A stretch of 64,000 nt of DNA from Anastrepha obliqua (taxonomy: Eukaryota > Arthropoda > Insecta > Diptera > Tephritidae). A program made the position numbers and the translations under genes. Shown one piece after another: positions 42,488 through 54,599 of this stretch (the stretch's first letter is position 1; every line of letters starts with the position of its first letter). The stretch is taken from the NCBI RefSeq assembly GCF_027943255.1, contig NC_072896.1:60592501-60656500 (forward strand), written 5' to 3'. The notes under the pieces are model-generated. The model had not been told where the DNA came from. It saw nothing but the letters and a program-made list of their open reading frames with translations, and ran no database searches.

Positions 42488-44643
42488 AAAGAAGGCCTGA
42501 GCTTACCTGAAAATCTCGTGTGATTTTTCTTGAATGCAGACTCTTCTACTGAAAAACGTGCTCAGTTGATTATACTGAGTAGAGACGACAAAGAAATTTA
42601 TTAAATTTGACTTGTCTTAAATTAAAATAATATTGTTTTTTTTTTTTGTTTTGTGTTGAACATACATTTATGTTTGTAATAAAGATTAATTTGACTACGT
42701 ATACTTAAAAAATTCTTTTTAATACGTTTCGGAACATAACCATCGTTTTTGTACTGGCTCTGGGTCTCATGCAACACGGTTAAACACAACACGGCATTTT
42801 CTAGGAACCTATCTACCGTGTTAGAGCAGGGTTACCTGTACATGAGTTGTACACGCCAGGTATGTGGCACGATATTATTTACATACCGAATGGATGCCAG
42901 TAAATGTATAACTCGAGCGCAAGCTACCGCGTCACAGCGATCACGCCACAAATCTCTCCCGCAGCTCTTTAACTCCAGTTGCTCAAACCAAGTAAATGTT
43001 TGAATAACTAGATAAGATATACACTCATATATGTAAGTGATATGGTGGCTATGTCACACCCTGTCACTCTCTCACCGGGTTAATAAAAGTTAACTGCTAA
43101 AGTGTCAGAGCTTCTCTTGATAGAAAATGAACACCTCTTAAGTACTCACTATATAGTACACCTATTTCCTCTCTATATTTTGCGTCTTTAGTTTAAGTTA
43201 GAGTGCGGTGAGTGTCAAAATAACACAGAGCACAGATGGATCCAGCGAATAGACCACCCTTTACATGGCTTTGTGTCATTTGTGTGTTCTCAAAATGCAA
43301 CATTTTATTACCATGTCTATTAACTCAAATAAATGTATTTTATTGCCTTTGTAAAAGCGTTATGTGGCTAAGAAACTTTACTATAGCATTCGGCCTTTGA
43401 AATATGTATGACATCGTAGTATTATATAATAGAATACATTCATATGTGTATATAGGCAGGCACGTAGAGGCGGCGGTCTAAGACCACCAAATCTAGTTTT
43501 ATTCAGACTGAATGTTTGTACGTCAACGCAGATGAGAGTTGGCTAGTAATATATGTATTTATTTAAAAACTAAGTAAAATCATAGTTCATTTGCAATCCA
43601 TTCATATTTCATTGCAATTATGACGGATTTCGAGCATCGAAAAAGAAAAAGCGACAAAAACTATATTTTTGTATGTGATATTGTGAATGTGTAAATATGC
43701 AAAGTACTCGTATGCACTTGTATGTATGTGTGCATGAACTATTCTGTTAAAGATGTATTCATAGTGTCCATGGGGCCGCTGTTGGTGGTATTCCTAACTG
43801 CACAAAAATCAGTTCGTACTTTGCTGCCTGTGTGTGTACTTCCAACACACCAATTTGTTTTGCAGCTGCAGCATCATCCTAATGGCTGCAACCTGTCAGT
43901 AAGTTAACAATATTCTGACAAATTTTGTGGTTTGGTTTACACAACTACAACTCCACAGAAACTGTGGTTGCGGTTGCAGCTCTATTCTGGTTGTGGTTAT
44001 GAAAGAAACAAACCTTTTGATTTTCTTTAAATTGTAACTCGAGACGTATGCACTACAGACATACATGCATATGCACGAGTATACACATATCGTTGTAGGC
44101 GCTCATAAACTCGTGGTTAGTTAAAAGCTGCCTGTCAACAAATATGAAAATAAGAGTAAGTTATTGTCCGAATTAATTTGGGTTTATTTTGAAACATAAG
44201 CTCTTAAGTTTTATCAAAAATAATAGTAGATTTAAATAAAATTTCAAGACAATAATTTCTTGCCAATCAAAAAAATTTGATCTGAGTTGGTCGCAACCCA
44301 TTTAAAATTATGGAAATAATTTGCACGCCGTCGAATTGGATCAAAATCGATTAGTTTGTTAAATAAAATGCGCTTTCCGTACTATTAATAATTATACCAA
44401 TACTTATCTGCGCAAGAATGTATACAGTACATAAACATAAGTCGGGAAATTCCCGGTAGTAAAGCTTGCTCTATACCCCCCACTTCGCAGCTGTTTCCAG
44501 TTAACGCAGACGTGTACTGACTCTTCCGTTGTTCTAGTATTGAGATAGACTTCTTCACCACAAGGTTAGTGCAAAGGCTGCCAGAGTGAGCAATTGAACT
44601 GGAATTAAATAAGCTATATGAGCGCATATGGCTAACATACATG
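42488..44643. other. No recognised gene
   Basis: Two kilobases without recognisable coding sequence or paired repeats. It looks like unique noncoding DNA. Confidence 0.45.
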
Positions 44644-44899
44644 TACAGGGTGCATACGGTGGTTGAAGCTATGAGTTAATTTCGAGAAAATTTACGTCGG
44701 AAATAGGCTTAAATGAAAGGAAATTTAAATTACATAGACTGCAACTTAATTCAAGAAATGAAGAGACATTCAGTTACTGACACTAACTGTGCAAGTCACT
44801 CTGTTTTAAAAATCTCTAATTTTCTTAATTGTGTCTGTTCATTCGTTCATAAACTCGAAGTGCATAAGGCGGTGATGCAGAATCTCTTGCAAAATGCAA

Positions 44900-45104
44900 A
44901 ACACAAGAGAAATGTTCTCACACTGCCCGATTTAGAATTTATTCACAAGAGCAAGCGATCATGGACGAGAACCCTTCAAAATCAATGAGGGTCCTAGCGA
45001 AGGAGCTTAATGTTTCTGAAGGTCTTATAGGTCGAGTTGAACACGAAGATCTGCGGTATAAATCCTACGACATGAGCAGGAGACAGTTTATGTTGAAGCA
45101 AAAC
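44900..45104 (+). pseudogene. Tc1-like transposase, DNA-binding part
   Basis: With frame changes it reads MDENPSKSMRVLAKELNVSE then GLIGRVEHEDLRYKSYDMSR, a helix-turn-helix of Tc1/mariner transposases. The catalytic first Asp region that should follow is replaced by LINE RT sequence beginning near FVQLFAYADDID. Confidence 0.75.
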
Positions 45105-45775
45105 TATTTTTTTATAAGAGCGTACAATTGTTCGCGTATGCTGATGATATTGACATCATCGGCCTTAACAATCGCGCTGTTAAATCTGCTTTTTCCATAA
45201 AGAAGAAAAGCAAATTGGTCTGGTGATGAACGTGAACAAAACGAAGTACCTCATGTAATCATACAAACAGTCGGCGCATTCGCGTATTTAGGAATCAGCC
45301 TTAAAATCCAACGGACCATCTCTCTTGCCAACAATTGCTACTTTGGACTAAGTAGGCAATTGAGTAGGAATCTTGTCTCTTGACGAACACAACTAACATT
45401 TTATAAGGCTCTCATCCAATGAGGCGTCCCTTGGAATGTTTGAAAGAAACATTCTTAGAAAAATGTTTGGACCTTTGTATGTTAGCGACGGCGAGTATCG
45501 TAGGCGATGGGCACAATGAGCTGTATGAGCTTTACGACGACATAGACATAGAGCAGCGAAGATCCAGCGGTTACTTTGGCTGGGACATGTCGTCGTATTC
45601 GATGCGGTACCAGCTGGTAGTAGCAGAGGAAGAGGAAGGTCTCATATGCGTTGGAAAGATCAGGTGGAGAAGGACTTGGCTTCACTTGGAGTTTCCAGCT
45701 GGCGCGCTTTGCTAAATTCGGCTGAAATCACGTATGCCACCACACTTAATTACTCCAGATTTTTGAGTGAATTCT
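45105..45775 (+). pseudogene. RTE-like LINE fragment inside the Tc1-like element
   Basis: It begins near the RT active site (FAYADDIDIIGLNNRAVKSA), continues with stops and frame changes, and reaches RNILRKMFGPLYVSDGEY. It ends with LLWLGHVV and GRSHMRWKDQVEKDLASLGV. It is the same family as 8998-9231, and orientation matches the host transposase. The N-terminal RT half and endonuclease are missing. Confidence 0.8.
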
Positions 45776-46023
45776 GTTGCATGTATAGGGGTTCTAAAAA
45801 CAGTAGTAAAACCCGGGATGGGCTGTATACGCGGTGACAACCCATACATCTTTCAGCAAGGCTCTGCTCCTCCAATATTGCAGCTAATGGTAATTTTATT
45901 GAAAGATTTTGTAAATATATAGTAAGTTAATGGCGTATAAATAATTCTTGAGGTTTCACAAAATTTTATTCAAAATAAAAGCTACCTAGTTTCACCCTCA
46001 AGTGGTCCTCCACGTACCCTGTA

Positions 46024-46985
46024 CACATACCTACCCAAATGCAAGCACTCATGTCATATGGTATATGCATGTAAATGTTGTGCTGTCATTCCACTGACTA
46101 TACATACACAAGTAGAATGCATGCGTTCTTCTACCTTGTAAGTAAATATTTTATATTTTGCATGTGACATCTCGTATTTTGCTTCCTCAGCACATTTCTT
46201 CAATGCTCCGTACTAAAACCGTAGTTAAATAATATTTTCTCGTATTTCAGTTGAAAATTAATACTTTCAGTATTTCTTCCATAATAAAATGCAAATTAAG
46301 GCACTATCTACAATATGAGAGCACAAATTGTGCACGTTATAAATTTAATATCCACACTAATACGAGTGTACAAACACATACACGTACATGAATTCACATT
46401 TGAGAATTTCCATACACGAATATGAACACACATTTCGTTCTTGTGCAACGAATGTCAGTTATGTGTCATACAACATACAAATATGAAATATGTGTTAAGA
46501 TATCAATGATATTTCGTAATAGATCTACCGTTAGCTTTGACTTTATATATTTATTCCTTTAACGAATATGACACTTTGTCAGGCATAAATGATTTTAAAC
46601 GGTTGTATTTCTTTTGAGCTAATTGAATGTGCTTTTAACATTTGAAAATAATAGAATTAGTGATATGGCCTTAAATTATGATATTAAGGATCTCAAAAGG
46701 TCATTCGCATGGGGCGCTACGCGGCTTTCTGTGTGCATAATAAGAGGAAGAAGAGGGCAAAAACTCGGTCGACCAGAAAACTGACAAAAAACTCGACACA
46801 ATGTTTCTCGGTTTTTGGATTGTTCAAATAGTCCCTTGGTATTCTCTATCAACAAAATGTTTATTGTAAAATCCATACCAGCGGCTTATTTAATTTGGCA
46901 TACAGTTTTTTCTAGCGTATTGTGTGACCTTTTAACTCATCAGCAACCAAATGTTTTCATTTAGCATATTCGAGGCGTTAGTACA
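46024..46985. other. No recognised gene
   Basis: AT-rich, TACA-rich noncoding DNA; nothing recognised. Confidence 0.45.
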
Positions 46986-46989
46986 TTTC

Positions 46990-47590
46990 CAACACATCCT
47001 TCACCACTTCTAATAAGGTTTAATGATTTGGAAGTTTTATTCGAAACGAAAATTTCTTTCACTGCTCACATTAATTTTATTCTTTCAAAATCGTACCCGG
47101 TCTCAGGCTTCATTCGTAGCAATGCATCTACATTTTCTGATCCGTAACGTATAAACTGCTGTTTACGGCTATTGTTCTTTCTCATTTAGAGTACGCTGTT
47201 GGTTTTTTGAGACCCTACAACTAACTTTCGTTTAATAGAATACACTGCGTTCAAAAAATATTTCTTAAGCTTGCATTACGTTTCCTGATTTGAGTCCCCT
47301 GTTCCATTCTATAATTCTCCGCTAAAGCTAATTAATCTCTAGAAAAGAGAACAAGAGTTCTTTCACTTTCTTTTAGTTCTACTGTTGTTAATGGTATCGC
47401 CGACTGTCCAAATCTACTTGCGCAGATAAGCTTTAAGGTTCCACAAAGAAGTCTTCGCAATTTTTATGCTTTTTACGGGGAAAACTTTAAGACTAAATTT
47501 GCGAGTAATGCACCTACCTATTGTTCGCGCACTTCCAGACTATAATTCATTGTCCAATTCTAGCCTGTTTGATTTCTATCTATAAGGATC
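46990..47590 (+). pseudogene. LINE RT C-terminal fragment (CR1/Jockey-like)
   Basis: In the plus strand with frame changes: DLEVLFETKISFTAHINFIL, SGFIRSNASTFSDP, LEYAV, then TVVNGIADCPNLLAQISFKV and RSLRNFYAFYG. This pattern of thumb plus NG..DC..LL..I.F.V..R..R is the C terminus of CR1-like and Jockey-like insect LINEs that lack RNase H. The fragment at 54600-55108 belongs to the same broad group. It is heavily degraded and followed directly by a SINE. Confidence 0.7.
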
Positions 47591-47611
47591 TAGATAAAGG
47601 ATCTAATGGTG

Positions 47612-47918
47612 GCGGCCGTAGCCGAATAGGTTGGTGTGCGACCATCATTCGGAAGTACGTAGGTTCGAATCTCCATGAAACACCAAAATGAAGTAAACGT
47701 TTTTTCTAAAGCGGTCACCCCTCGTCAAGCAATGGCAAACCTCCGAGTGTATTTCTGCCATGAAAGAGCTCTTCATAAAAAATATCTTTCTTTCGTAGTC
47801 GGATTAAAACTGGAGTTCCCACCATTTGAGAAACAACAACAGGACGCACGCCAAAAATAAGAGGAGGAGCTCGGCCAAACACCCAAATAGGGTGTAAGTG
47901 CCAATTATATATAATTGG
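47612..47918 (+). mobile_element. tRNA-headed SINE, copy 4
   Basis: The head is GGCGGCCGTAGCCGAATAGG (A box) and TAGGTTCGAATCTCC (B box). The body has CAATGGCAAACCTCCGAGTG, TTTCTGCCATGAAAGAGCTC and GGAGGAGCTCGGCCAAACAC. The tail is AGTGCCAATTATATATAATT. It is complete but more diverged than the copies at 7336 and 60581. Confidence 0.86.
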
Positions 47919-47969
47919 ATCTAATTTTGTAAAAATTTGAAATTTATAGTACTTGCTTAATACTGAATT

Positions 47970-48031
47970 TGTAGCATACGCATAAAATAGCATTAAGTAT
48001 TGTAGCATACGGATAATTTAGCATTAAGTAT
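47970..48031 (+). repeat. 31-bp tandem duplication
   Basis: TGTAGCATACGCATAAAATA then GCATTAAGTAT is followed at once by a second copy, TGTAGCATACGGATAATTTA then GCATTAAGTAT, differing at three positions. It lies just outside the SINE tail. Confidence 0.8.
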
Positions 48032-48730
48032 GTATTACTTTTGTAGCAAAGGCAACACTGTAAATAGAGATTAGCATTACATTCTACACCTGTACTATTA
48101 CGAGTATATTACATTCTACACAATGTATATATTTTAATCCACAAAAGCTTGAATTCTGTAAGCAAAAGCTCTATGCCTGAAGGTATAAAACAGCGCTCTC
48201 GTGTGATCGTCGTTCACTTTGCGAAATACCTCCACTCAAGAGGTTTCATTTTTTGAACTCATCATTTTTGAACTCACAATTTTTTGTACCCACGTACCCC
48301 CTTTATAAACTTATATTGATTACTAATATTTTAGTTGCCTAATTTGGCTTGTTTTTAGATTAAAATAATTTGTACTGTAGAGTAATAAAATAATAAAAAA
48401 ATAAATATGTATTTGCAATGAAATAAGCAAAAATTAGAACTCAGATGTCGATAGCGCTTTCTAGTTAATGGATGGTAGAGATCGATGCAGCTTGAATGCC
48501 TACTAAAACATCCTTATTTCTGTACAAATTGTATTTCTTGTGTATATGAAGATATAGTAACAAATAGTTTCGTTTTATATCTTAATCAAAAGCGATACAG
48601 TTCCTTTCTGGAATGGCTAGCGTTTCTACCGAAAATGTTTATACTAACATATAATAGGTGCTATGTTCCAAGTGATCCAATGTTACTGGCCCAAGGAGTT
48701 TCTGTCTTATATCCGCATTACATGACATTT
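48032..48730. other. No recognised gene
   Basis: AT-rich; the 102-codon frame at 48485-48793 has no recognisable similarity and runs into the Tc1-like fragment. Confidence 0.4.
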
Positions 48731-48734
48731 ACGT

Positions 48735-49136
48735 CGCTTTGCTTACAATTATGCAAGAAGCCCACGGTCAAAAGTGCGATGCACAATTCGTAATTTGTCA
48801 TTCCTTGTCGACAATTCAAGAGTTGGTGAAAAAATATCCGGAAACTGGTTCCGTCGAGTATAGAAAAAGGACTGCCAGACCAAAAACTGGACGTTTTGTT
48901 GAAAATACTGCTGCTGTAGGGCAGTGTTGCTGAACAGCCTACAACATCTTCAACAATTTGGCATTTATAAGTCGACTATTTGGCGGATTTATTTGTAGAC
49001 CTGCCCATAGTGGATATTTAAATGATGTAGTTTTTCACATATAATTGTTAAGTACCGTATTTTGAATAAAAATAATAAAATTTGTAGATGCTTTATTTTT
49101 AAAACAACGTCTAAGCGCGTTTTTTGAAGGACCCTT
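48735..49136 (+). mobile_element. Tc1/mariner-like deletion derivative
   Basis: The sequence encodes STIQELVKKYPETGSVEYRK then RTARPKTGRFVENTAAV and AEQPTTSST-like residues (with a stop). This is the first DNA-binding domain and linker of the family with relatives at 50269 and 53328. It jumps to an AT-rich 3' region ending AAGGACCCTTTA. The catalytic domain is missing. The copy at 21850 has the same layout. Confidence 0.68.
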
Positions 49137-49915
49137 TATTTAAACTTTCATAAAAGTTGTGAGCACTACGCTAGCAAGTTTGGGATTTTTCTTAACATCG
49201 TTTTCACAATATGCCACAAAAGAGGAAACAACTTTCTTTCATCGGCAAGCTAAAAAGCTGGATTGCAATAAACTATGTACGTCACTTGAAGCAGATGGTA
49301 AAAAGTGTTTTACTTCGCAGCTGCAGAAATTAACCCTAATTTAGTAAAAGCGGAAAAAACTGTGTTGCCAATAAGGAACTCATTTCGCAACTTTTCATAA
49401 CTTTTTTTCCTCTACAAATTCTCATCCCCAACACTTCTTATGGGTGCACATTTTAAGCATTTCCTTACTGCCAGCGCCTTGCTAGCTACAGATATGAACT
49501 TCAAAAACTTCTTTTACATTCGCCAACTTATTTCATGACTTTTCATCCTATATTCCTGTTATACTCGTCGCTCTCTTCCTCTTCCTTCGTCCCTTTTTGG
49601 TATTTTGCCAGGACGAGATGCGGTGCATTAAAAATGAAAGTAGTGCAGTAGAGTGAAAAATTATTATAGTGACAACAGCAAAGTCTAAAACTTCATATTA
49701 GAATAATGAAGCTCAAAATGTTAAATTAATGGGAAAACGTATATTTCTTCACATTAGAAGTACGTTTGTATTTATTACTTATGTGTGCATATTGAGCAGA
49801 TGCCATAGAGGCAAAGCAATTAGTTTTTACTGATGTATTTCTAGTGAACTCAGAACATCAAATAAATTTCTTTTCCATATAACAAGAAAGTGAACTTAAG
49901 GGGGGCTTTTATCAG
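49137..49915. other. No recognised gene
   Basis: Noncoding; nothing recognised. Confidence 0.4.
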
Positions 49916-49919
49916 TAGA

Positions 49920-50055
49920 ATGCGACGAAGGAGCTGAAGGCCATTCGTTCGTCGGCCTACCGGGGTGCATGGAGGACTGGTTGGCACATGTGTTGCTTCA
50001 GACGGGCCATATTTTGAAGGGGATAACATAAATTTGCCTGAAATTTAACTCTGTT
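49920..50055 (+). pseudogene. mariner transposase, last ~40 residues
   Basis: The plus strand reads KELKAIRSSAYRG, then, after a frame change, CMEDWLAHV, then CVASDGPYFEGDNINLPE and a stop. This is the closing segment of mariner transposases (DG.YFEGD.I). It is a solo fragment; the local GC content is higher than the surroundings. Confidence 0.72.
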
Positions 50056-50268
50056 TGGTTTTATTTAAACATTCGTAGTACTTTCTGATCATAGTTATTT
50101 GTCTTAATTATTGGCCAATTCCATGTTATCATTTACGTATTTATCATTTGGCTGGCTTTTGTATAAAACTCTCCCAATGTTCTAAAAAAAAATTAATAAA
50201 AAGATAAAAAAGCATTTTTATAATGTAAACACACAAATTCTTTTCACTGTGGGAGTTGGAGTCTTTAT
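50056..50268. other. Short unassigned spacer
   Basis: AT-rich; nothing recognised. Confidence 0.4.
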
Positions 50269-51012
50269 AACGGGTGATTTTTTAGCTATTATCTTTTTGA
50301 ACAGTTGGTTTAAACAGCTGACGCACGTTTCGTGTTTTATTTCACTGTCATACATCTTTAGTTTGGTCTATAATTTAACCATGAATCGTCTTACAAACGA
50401 AAAACGCTTGCAAATCATTGTATTTTATTATAAAAATGCGTGTTCTGTTAAGAAAGTTTATCGCGCGCTTCTTCCATTTTATGGTCAGTTTAATCGACCC
50501 ACTGAAGCAGCTATTCGAGCTATTGTGACTAAATTTAGAACCAAATTTACATTATCGGACATCAAACCACCAACACGCTTACGTAGAGTGCGAAACTGAA
50601 GAAAATATCGCAGCTGTATCGGCTAGTGTTAATGATGACCATCAATTGTCGATTCGTCTCAGTTCGCAGTAATTGGGCCTCTGTCATCTGTTACTCAACA
50701 ACGTGGAAAATTTTGCGAAAGGATATAGGTGCGGAGCTTTTCAAAATACAGCTTGTGCAAGAATTGAAGCCGAACGACCTACCGCAACGCAGAATTTTTG
50801 GTAAATGGGCTCTTGGAAAGTTGGCCGAAGATGCACTTTTTTATCGAAAAATTGTCTTCAGCGACGAAGCTCATATTTGGATCAATGGGTACGTAAATAA
50901 GCAGAATTGTCGATTTTGGAGTGACGATTTAAATTAAAATTTCATGCATTTTTCTGAATTTTACGTGTGTTTTTTTGGAAAAATTTCCTATAGCTCTTAA
51001 AAAATCACCCTT
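50269..51012 (+). mobile_element. Tc1/mariner-like element, N-terminal half only
   Basis: The left end is CGGGTGATTTTTTAGCTAT; the right end is the complement of AGGGTGATTTTTTAAGAGCT; both lie next to TA. Coding on the plus strand starts MNRLTNEKRLQIIVFYYKNA with the first DNA-binding domain (to RRVRN). After a frame change it gives WKILRKDIGAELFKIQLVQE, RRIFGKWALGKLAEDALFYR and IVFSDEAHIWINGYVNKQNC, which holds the first catalytic Asp. It then ends abruptly at CRFWSDDLN and passes to 3' sequence. The copy at 57312 keeps the other half. Confidence 0.87.
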
Positions 51013-51970
51013 TAGATACGAGTATAAGGATGCACCAGCCCATTTAACTGCACTTGTAGTATCACACTTCTAAAATAACTGTATACTCCCTCTCACTTGA
51101 TTAAGGCCAAATACTTTCATTTTGTTTGTGTGCTAATTTTCATTTCTGAGTCGTCAAAGGAAAATCTTTACGAATAATTTAATTCATTTCTTAGTCAAGT
51201 GATTGCTAAAAAATTCTCTTCCTCCATGGTAGTTATAAATTAAAACCTATTTTATTTCGACAGGTAATAATTTTTGATCCACTTAATTAAGGCCGCAGAG
51301 AAAAATGTTAAGATAAAAAGACACTGTGATCGTCAACTTTCATTTGTTTTATTTAATAGTTTGTCTGACCATTATTATGCACAACTACTTTAAAAATGCG
51401 ATTTGGAATACAAATATAAAGTGTTTGACGGGCTTGAAGAAATCGGGGGCCAAACTGCTTAAGTCGCGTGAATTATTACTATCTTTTATTAGTATAGAAT
51501 TATCATGACGATTCGAGAGGAGTGCTTGAACGCCAAGGAGCTTTATGTTTTACTAATCTATCTTTGAGTCCCAAATACGTTTTCAACTTTTAACAGTTGA
51601 AGTTAAAATCAAAGTTTTGATGTTAAAGTCAAGTAAATCACATCCACTTTTGGGTTCTGTTGTGTAAGGGATTGCCTGTACGTAAACCAAATTACAATAA
51701 TTAGCAGAAATTAGTATACATTGTACATTCGTGTCGTTGGTTGTAATGCCTTGTACGATTTTTGCTTTTTATTAATTAGTAAAATTTTACTAATTTTATT
51801 ATTAGAGACCCGTTGAATTCACGACTGGAAGCAGTTAACTATAGTATTGTACTATGCCAAAGAGTTTTTGCTTGACAAGAATCTTTATGAAAAGCTTATT
51901 TGGATTTTGTTCGGTATAATAAATTCTATTAAAACATTCGAACTTTTCACTTTAGTTTAATTTTTTGCAA
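51013..51970. other. No recognised gene
   Basis: AT-rich noncoding DNA; nothing recognised. Confidence 0.45.
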
Positions 51971-52288
51971 CATACCACCTTGATTAAAAAGCTTCCGCAA
52001 CAACCGCCAGGTGACACTCTAAGTCAGCTGATTTGAGTTATGTTTTTTTTTTGTTGATTTGTCACATCTGTCATTAACATATGTACCTAGCAAAATTTTA
52101 TCGCAATTGCTTGATATTTACCGAAAATATAGTTCTAGAAATGTTTTGAGAGCGGAATTAAACGTTGGCATAAGTGCGTTACAGTTAATTGGGAGTAGTT
52201 TGAAGGCGATAATATCGCTTTGGAGGAATAAACTTGTATTTTCAATTTTGTGAATATATCCGGAGAACTTTCTGATCAAGGTGGTATG
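51971..52288. mobile_element. Small MITE, ~318 bp
   Basis: The ends are CATACCACCTTGAT (left) and the exact complement ATCAAGGTGGTATG (right), and similarity continues inward (AAAAGCTTCCG against AAAGTTCTCCG). The interior is noncoding. A related single terminus lies at 6289-6331. No target duplication is obvious, so the superfamily is unknown. Confidence 0.72.
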
Positions 52289-53327
52289 TGGGGAAATGTG
52301 TTTGCTTAAAGCAATAGTGTGGAATTTAAGGCGTTGGCCAGGGGCAAAGGCAGAATATTTTTTTATTTTCTTTCTCTTTAATTCTTCTTCTTCTCAATCG
52401 GCACGATATCCACTTACGAGATTTTGGCCGAGTTTAACAAAGCGTACCGGAGCATTTTGTATCCTTTCCTAAAAATATTATTTTGTTAAAATAAAAAAGC
52501 GCCTTATATATGATTTTGAGTGTGTATATATACATATATAAATCTTTTACAGCAGTGACATCATCAAATCAAAGTCATCGCTATTTGTTAATATTATTAC
52601 ACGCATCATTTTGGATGTTTGCCAAAATCGACTACCAGACCTTATGTTCATTAATTTCGCTCTCCCTCGTTTCCCCAATCCAAATAATACCTACAACGCA
52701 TTCAAAAACGTCTGACTTAGTGATATTGTTCGCAGGACTAAAGGGTTAGGTAGTAAATGGTGGTGGGGCTACATGAAGCTGATATGTGGCCGTGCCAAGA
52801 GAAATTGAGAAGCGAATATTTTTCTTGCACTTCGTATTTTTTTGCTTTTAGATGACTGCAGAAAATTGATTTCACCATTAGGAAAATAATGCGATTACTG
52901 TTGCTAGTAGTTGATTGGTTGTTGTTGTCGGATATGATGTCATTTATTGCAGTGTTAGTTGTTGCTTCTTACTTGCCTTTGCCTGGCGTTGTGTTCACGG
53001 AAACAAATACAGAAAAGAGTACGCAAACAGTATGAGTAATTGCATACTTTATATTTCCAACAAAAATTGTTGCTACATTGCAGAGAAGTAGTAGGTACTA
53101 CATGCCATACCCGTTACTGAATATTATATGCTTAACCAAGTTTCAGTTGATCGATGGGCGTTGAAATGAGTCTGAGGGAATCTATTGCCCACAATATGAA
53201 GGTAATCCATAAAAAAAAGCTTGACAATTTCTGGACTGTGCACAATACATCAATTTGCGAGGCTTTTGGTTTAAATTTTTGCTTACTAAGTAGAAATTCA
53301 AAAAGATGTATCCACTCCGCACCTCTA
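52289..53327. other. No recognised gene
   Basis: Noncoding; several AT-rich frames, none recognised. A TATATACA simple stretch lies near 52524-52545. Confidence 0.4.
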
Positions 53328-54217
53328 CAGGGTGGGCCACATAGCATTTGCTTTTTGAACCACCTATTTTTTTGAGAATGGTAACACAAATGACATGTGA
53401 AATGAGTTCATAATTTACTTAAAGGTTTAACATTTACGAAATGGGACGCTATACGCTTCAACAAAATTGAGAAATATTGAAAACCTATTTCCAAAGTGGT
53501 GAGTCTTCTTCTTTTTTTCTGATTTTCACATCAGTGGCTACGTCAATAAGCAAAATTGTCGAATTTGGGGCTCAGAAAATCCACACGTTACTGTAGAGAA
53601 GCAAATGCATCCACAACGAGTCACTGTTTGGTGCGCTTTTTGGTCTGGCGGCATCATCGGGCCATTTTTTTCGAAAAAGAGCGAGGAACCGCGGTTACAA
53701 TAAATGGCGAGCGTTACCGTGACATGCTCAACGAGTTTTTGCTTCCAAAAATTGAAGGGGATGACATGGACGACATTTGGTTTCAATAGAACGGTGCAAC
53801 TTGTCACACTGTCAAAGTTACACTCGAATTTTTGGCTACCGTTTTTGAAAACCGAATAATCAGCCGAAATTCCGATATCAATTGGCCGCCTCGGAGCTGT
53901 GATTTAAGCCCGTTGGACTATTTTTTGTGAGGAGTCGTTAAGGACAAATGCTATGCGAACTATCCAGAGACGATTGATGCTTTAAAACACGAAATCGAAG
54001 TTGCCATTCATGAAATTGGAGCCCAAACAATCGAAAATGTGCTTAAAAATTGGGTTGATCGAATGACCTACTGTAAAGCCAGTCGTGGCAGTCATTTGAA
54101 CGATTTTATTTTTCATTAATAAATGACAATGTTCAATCTTCAAATTAAATTTCAAAAAATATTGATTGGTTTTTTTTTATAACCAATTCAAAAAGCAAAT
54201 TTTACATGGCCCACCCT
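53328..54217 (+). mobile_element. Tc1/mariner-like deletion derivative E, copy 1
   Basis: The ends are CAGGGTGGGCCACATAGCAT and, on the right, the complement of a GGGTGGGCCATGTAAAATTT end; TA lies at 53326-53327. After a 5' region ending TTTTTCTGATTTTCACATC, the coding enters mid-protein at GYVNKQNCRIWG. It runs VTVEKQMHPQRVTVWCAFWS, DIWFQ followed by a stop, WPPRSCDLSPLDYFL and AIHEIGAQTIENVLKNWVD. The DNA-binding domains and first Asp were deleted in an ancestor shared with copy 2 at 59305. One stop and at least two frame changes remain. Confidence 0.88.
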
Positions 54218-54599
54218 ATGGCAGAATACTTCGTATTAAATAATTGTATCCCCATACACTTTAAAAGCAAGGCTCGAAACCTCTTTTATTTTATATTCGT
54301 GTCATCTGCCAAAACATATGGTGTGGTTGTATGATTTGTGAAAAAATAATCAGACAAACTTCGTAGTTCCGAATACTGTTTCGTAAATAAATGTTTTTAA
54401 ATCTACATAAAATATTTGGTAAATATATTAATATATAACAAGTATTTTTATTTATTTATTTACTTATTTATTCGTTTACAGAGATTATTACGGACTACTA
54501 GATTAGTTAAACAATTTAAATAAATTCAACTTAAAGTTAAATATATTAAAATTAAAATTTATTACAAATTTTTAAATAAATTCAACATAAAATTAAATA
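54218..54599. other. TTTA-rich spacer
   Basis: Contains a TTTATTTATTTATTTACTTA run at about 54447-54475, which could be the tail of the minus-strand LINE that follows. No gene. Confidence 0.5.

Larger units (their letters stand above)
44646..46021 (+). mobile_element. Tc1-like element carrying a LINE 3' fragment
   Basis: The left end CAGGGTGCATACGGTGGTTG and the complement of the right end, CAGGGTACGTGGAGGACCAC, share their first bases and are flanked by TA (44644-44645 and 46022-46023). Inside are the DNA-binding part of a Tc1-like transposase, a LINE fragment, and a short remnant with NPYIFQQGSAP, the usual PY.FQQDSAP second-Asp motif with D changed to G. End similarity is short, so boundaries carry some doubt. 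Confidence 0.72.

Noticed and set aside
42749..43003. Plus-strand frame of 84 codons with cysteines
   Set aside because: No domain recognised, no similar copy in the window, and no supporting context.
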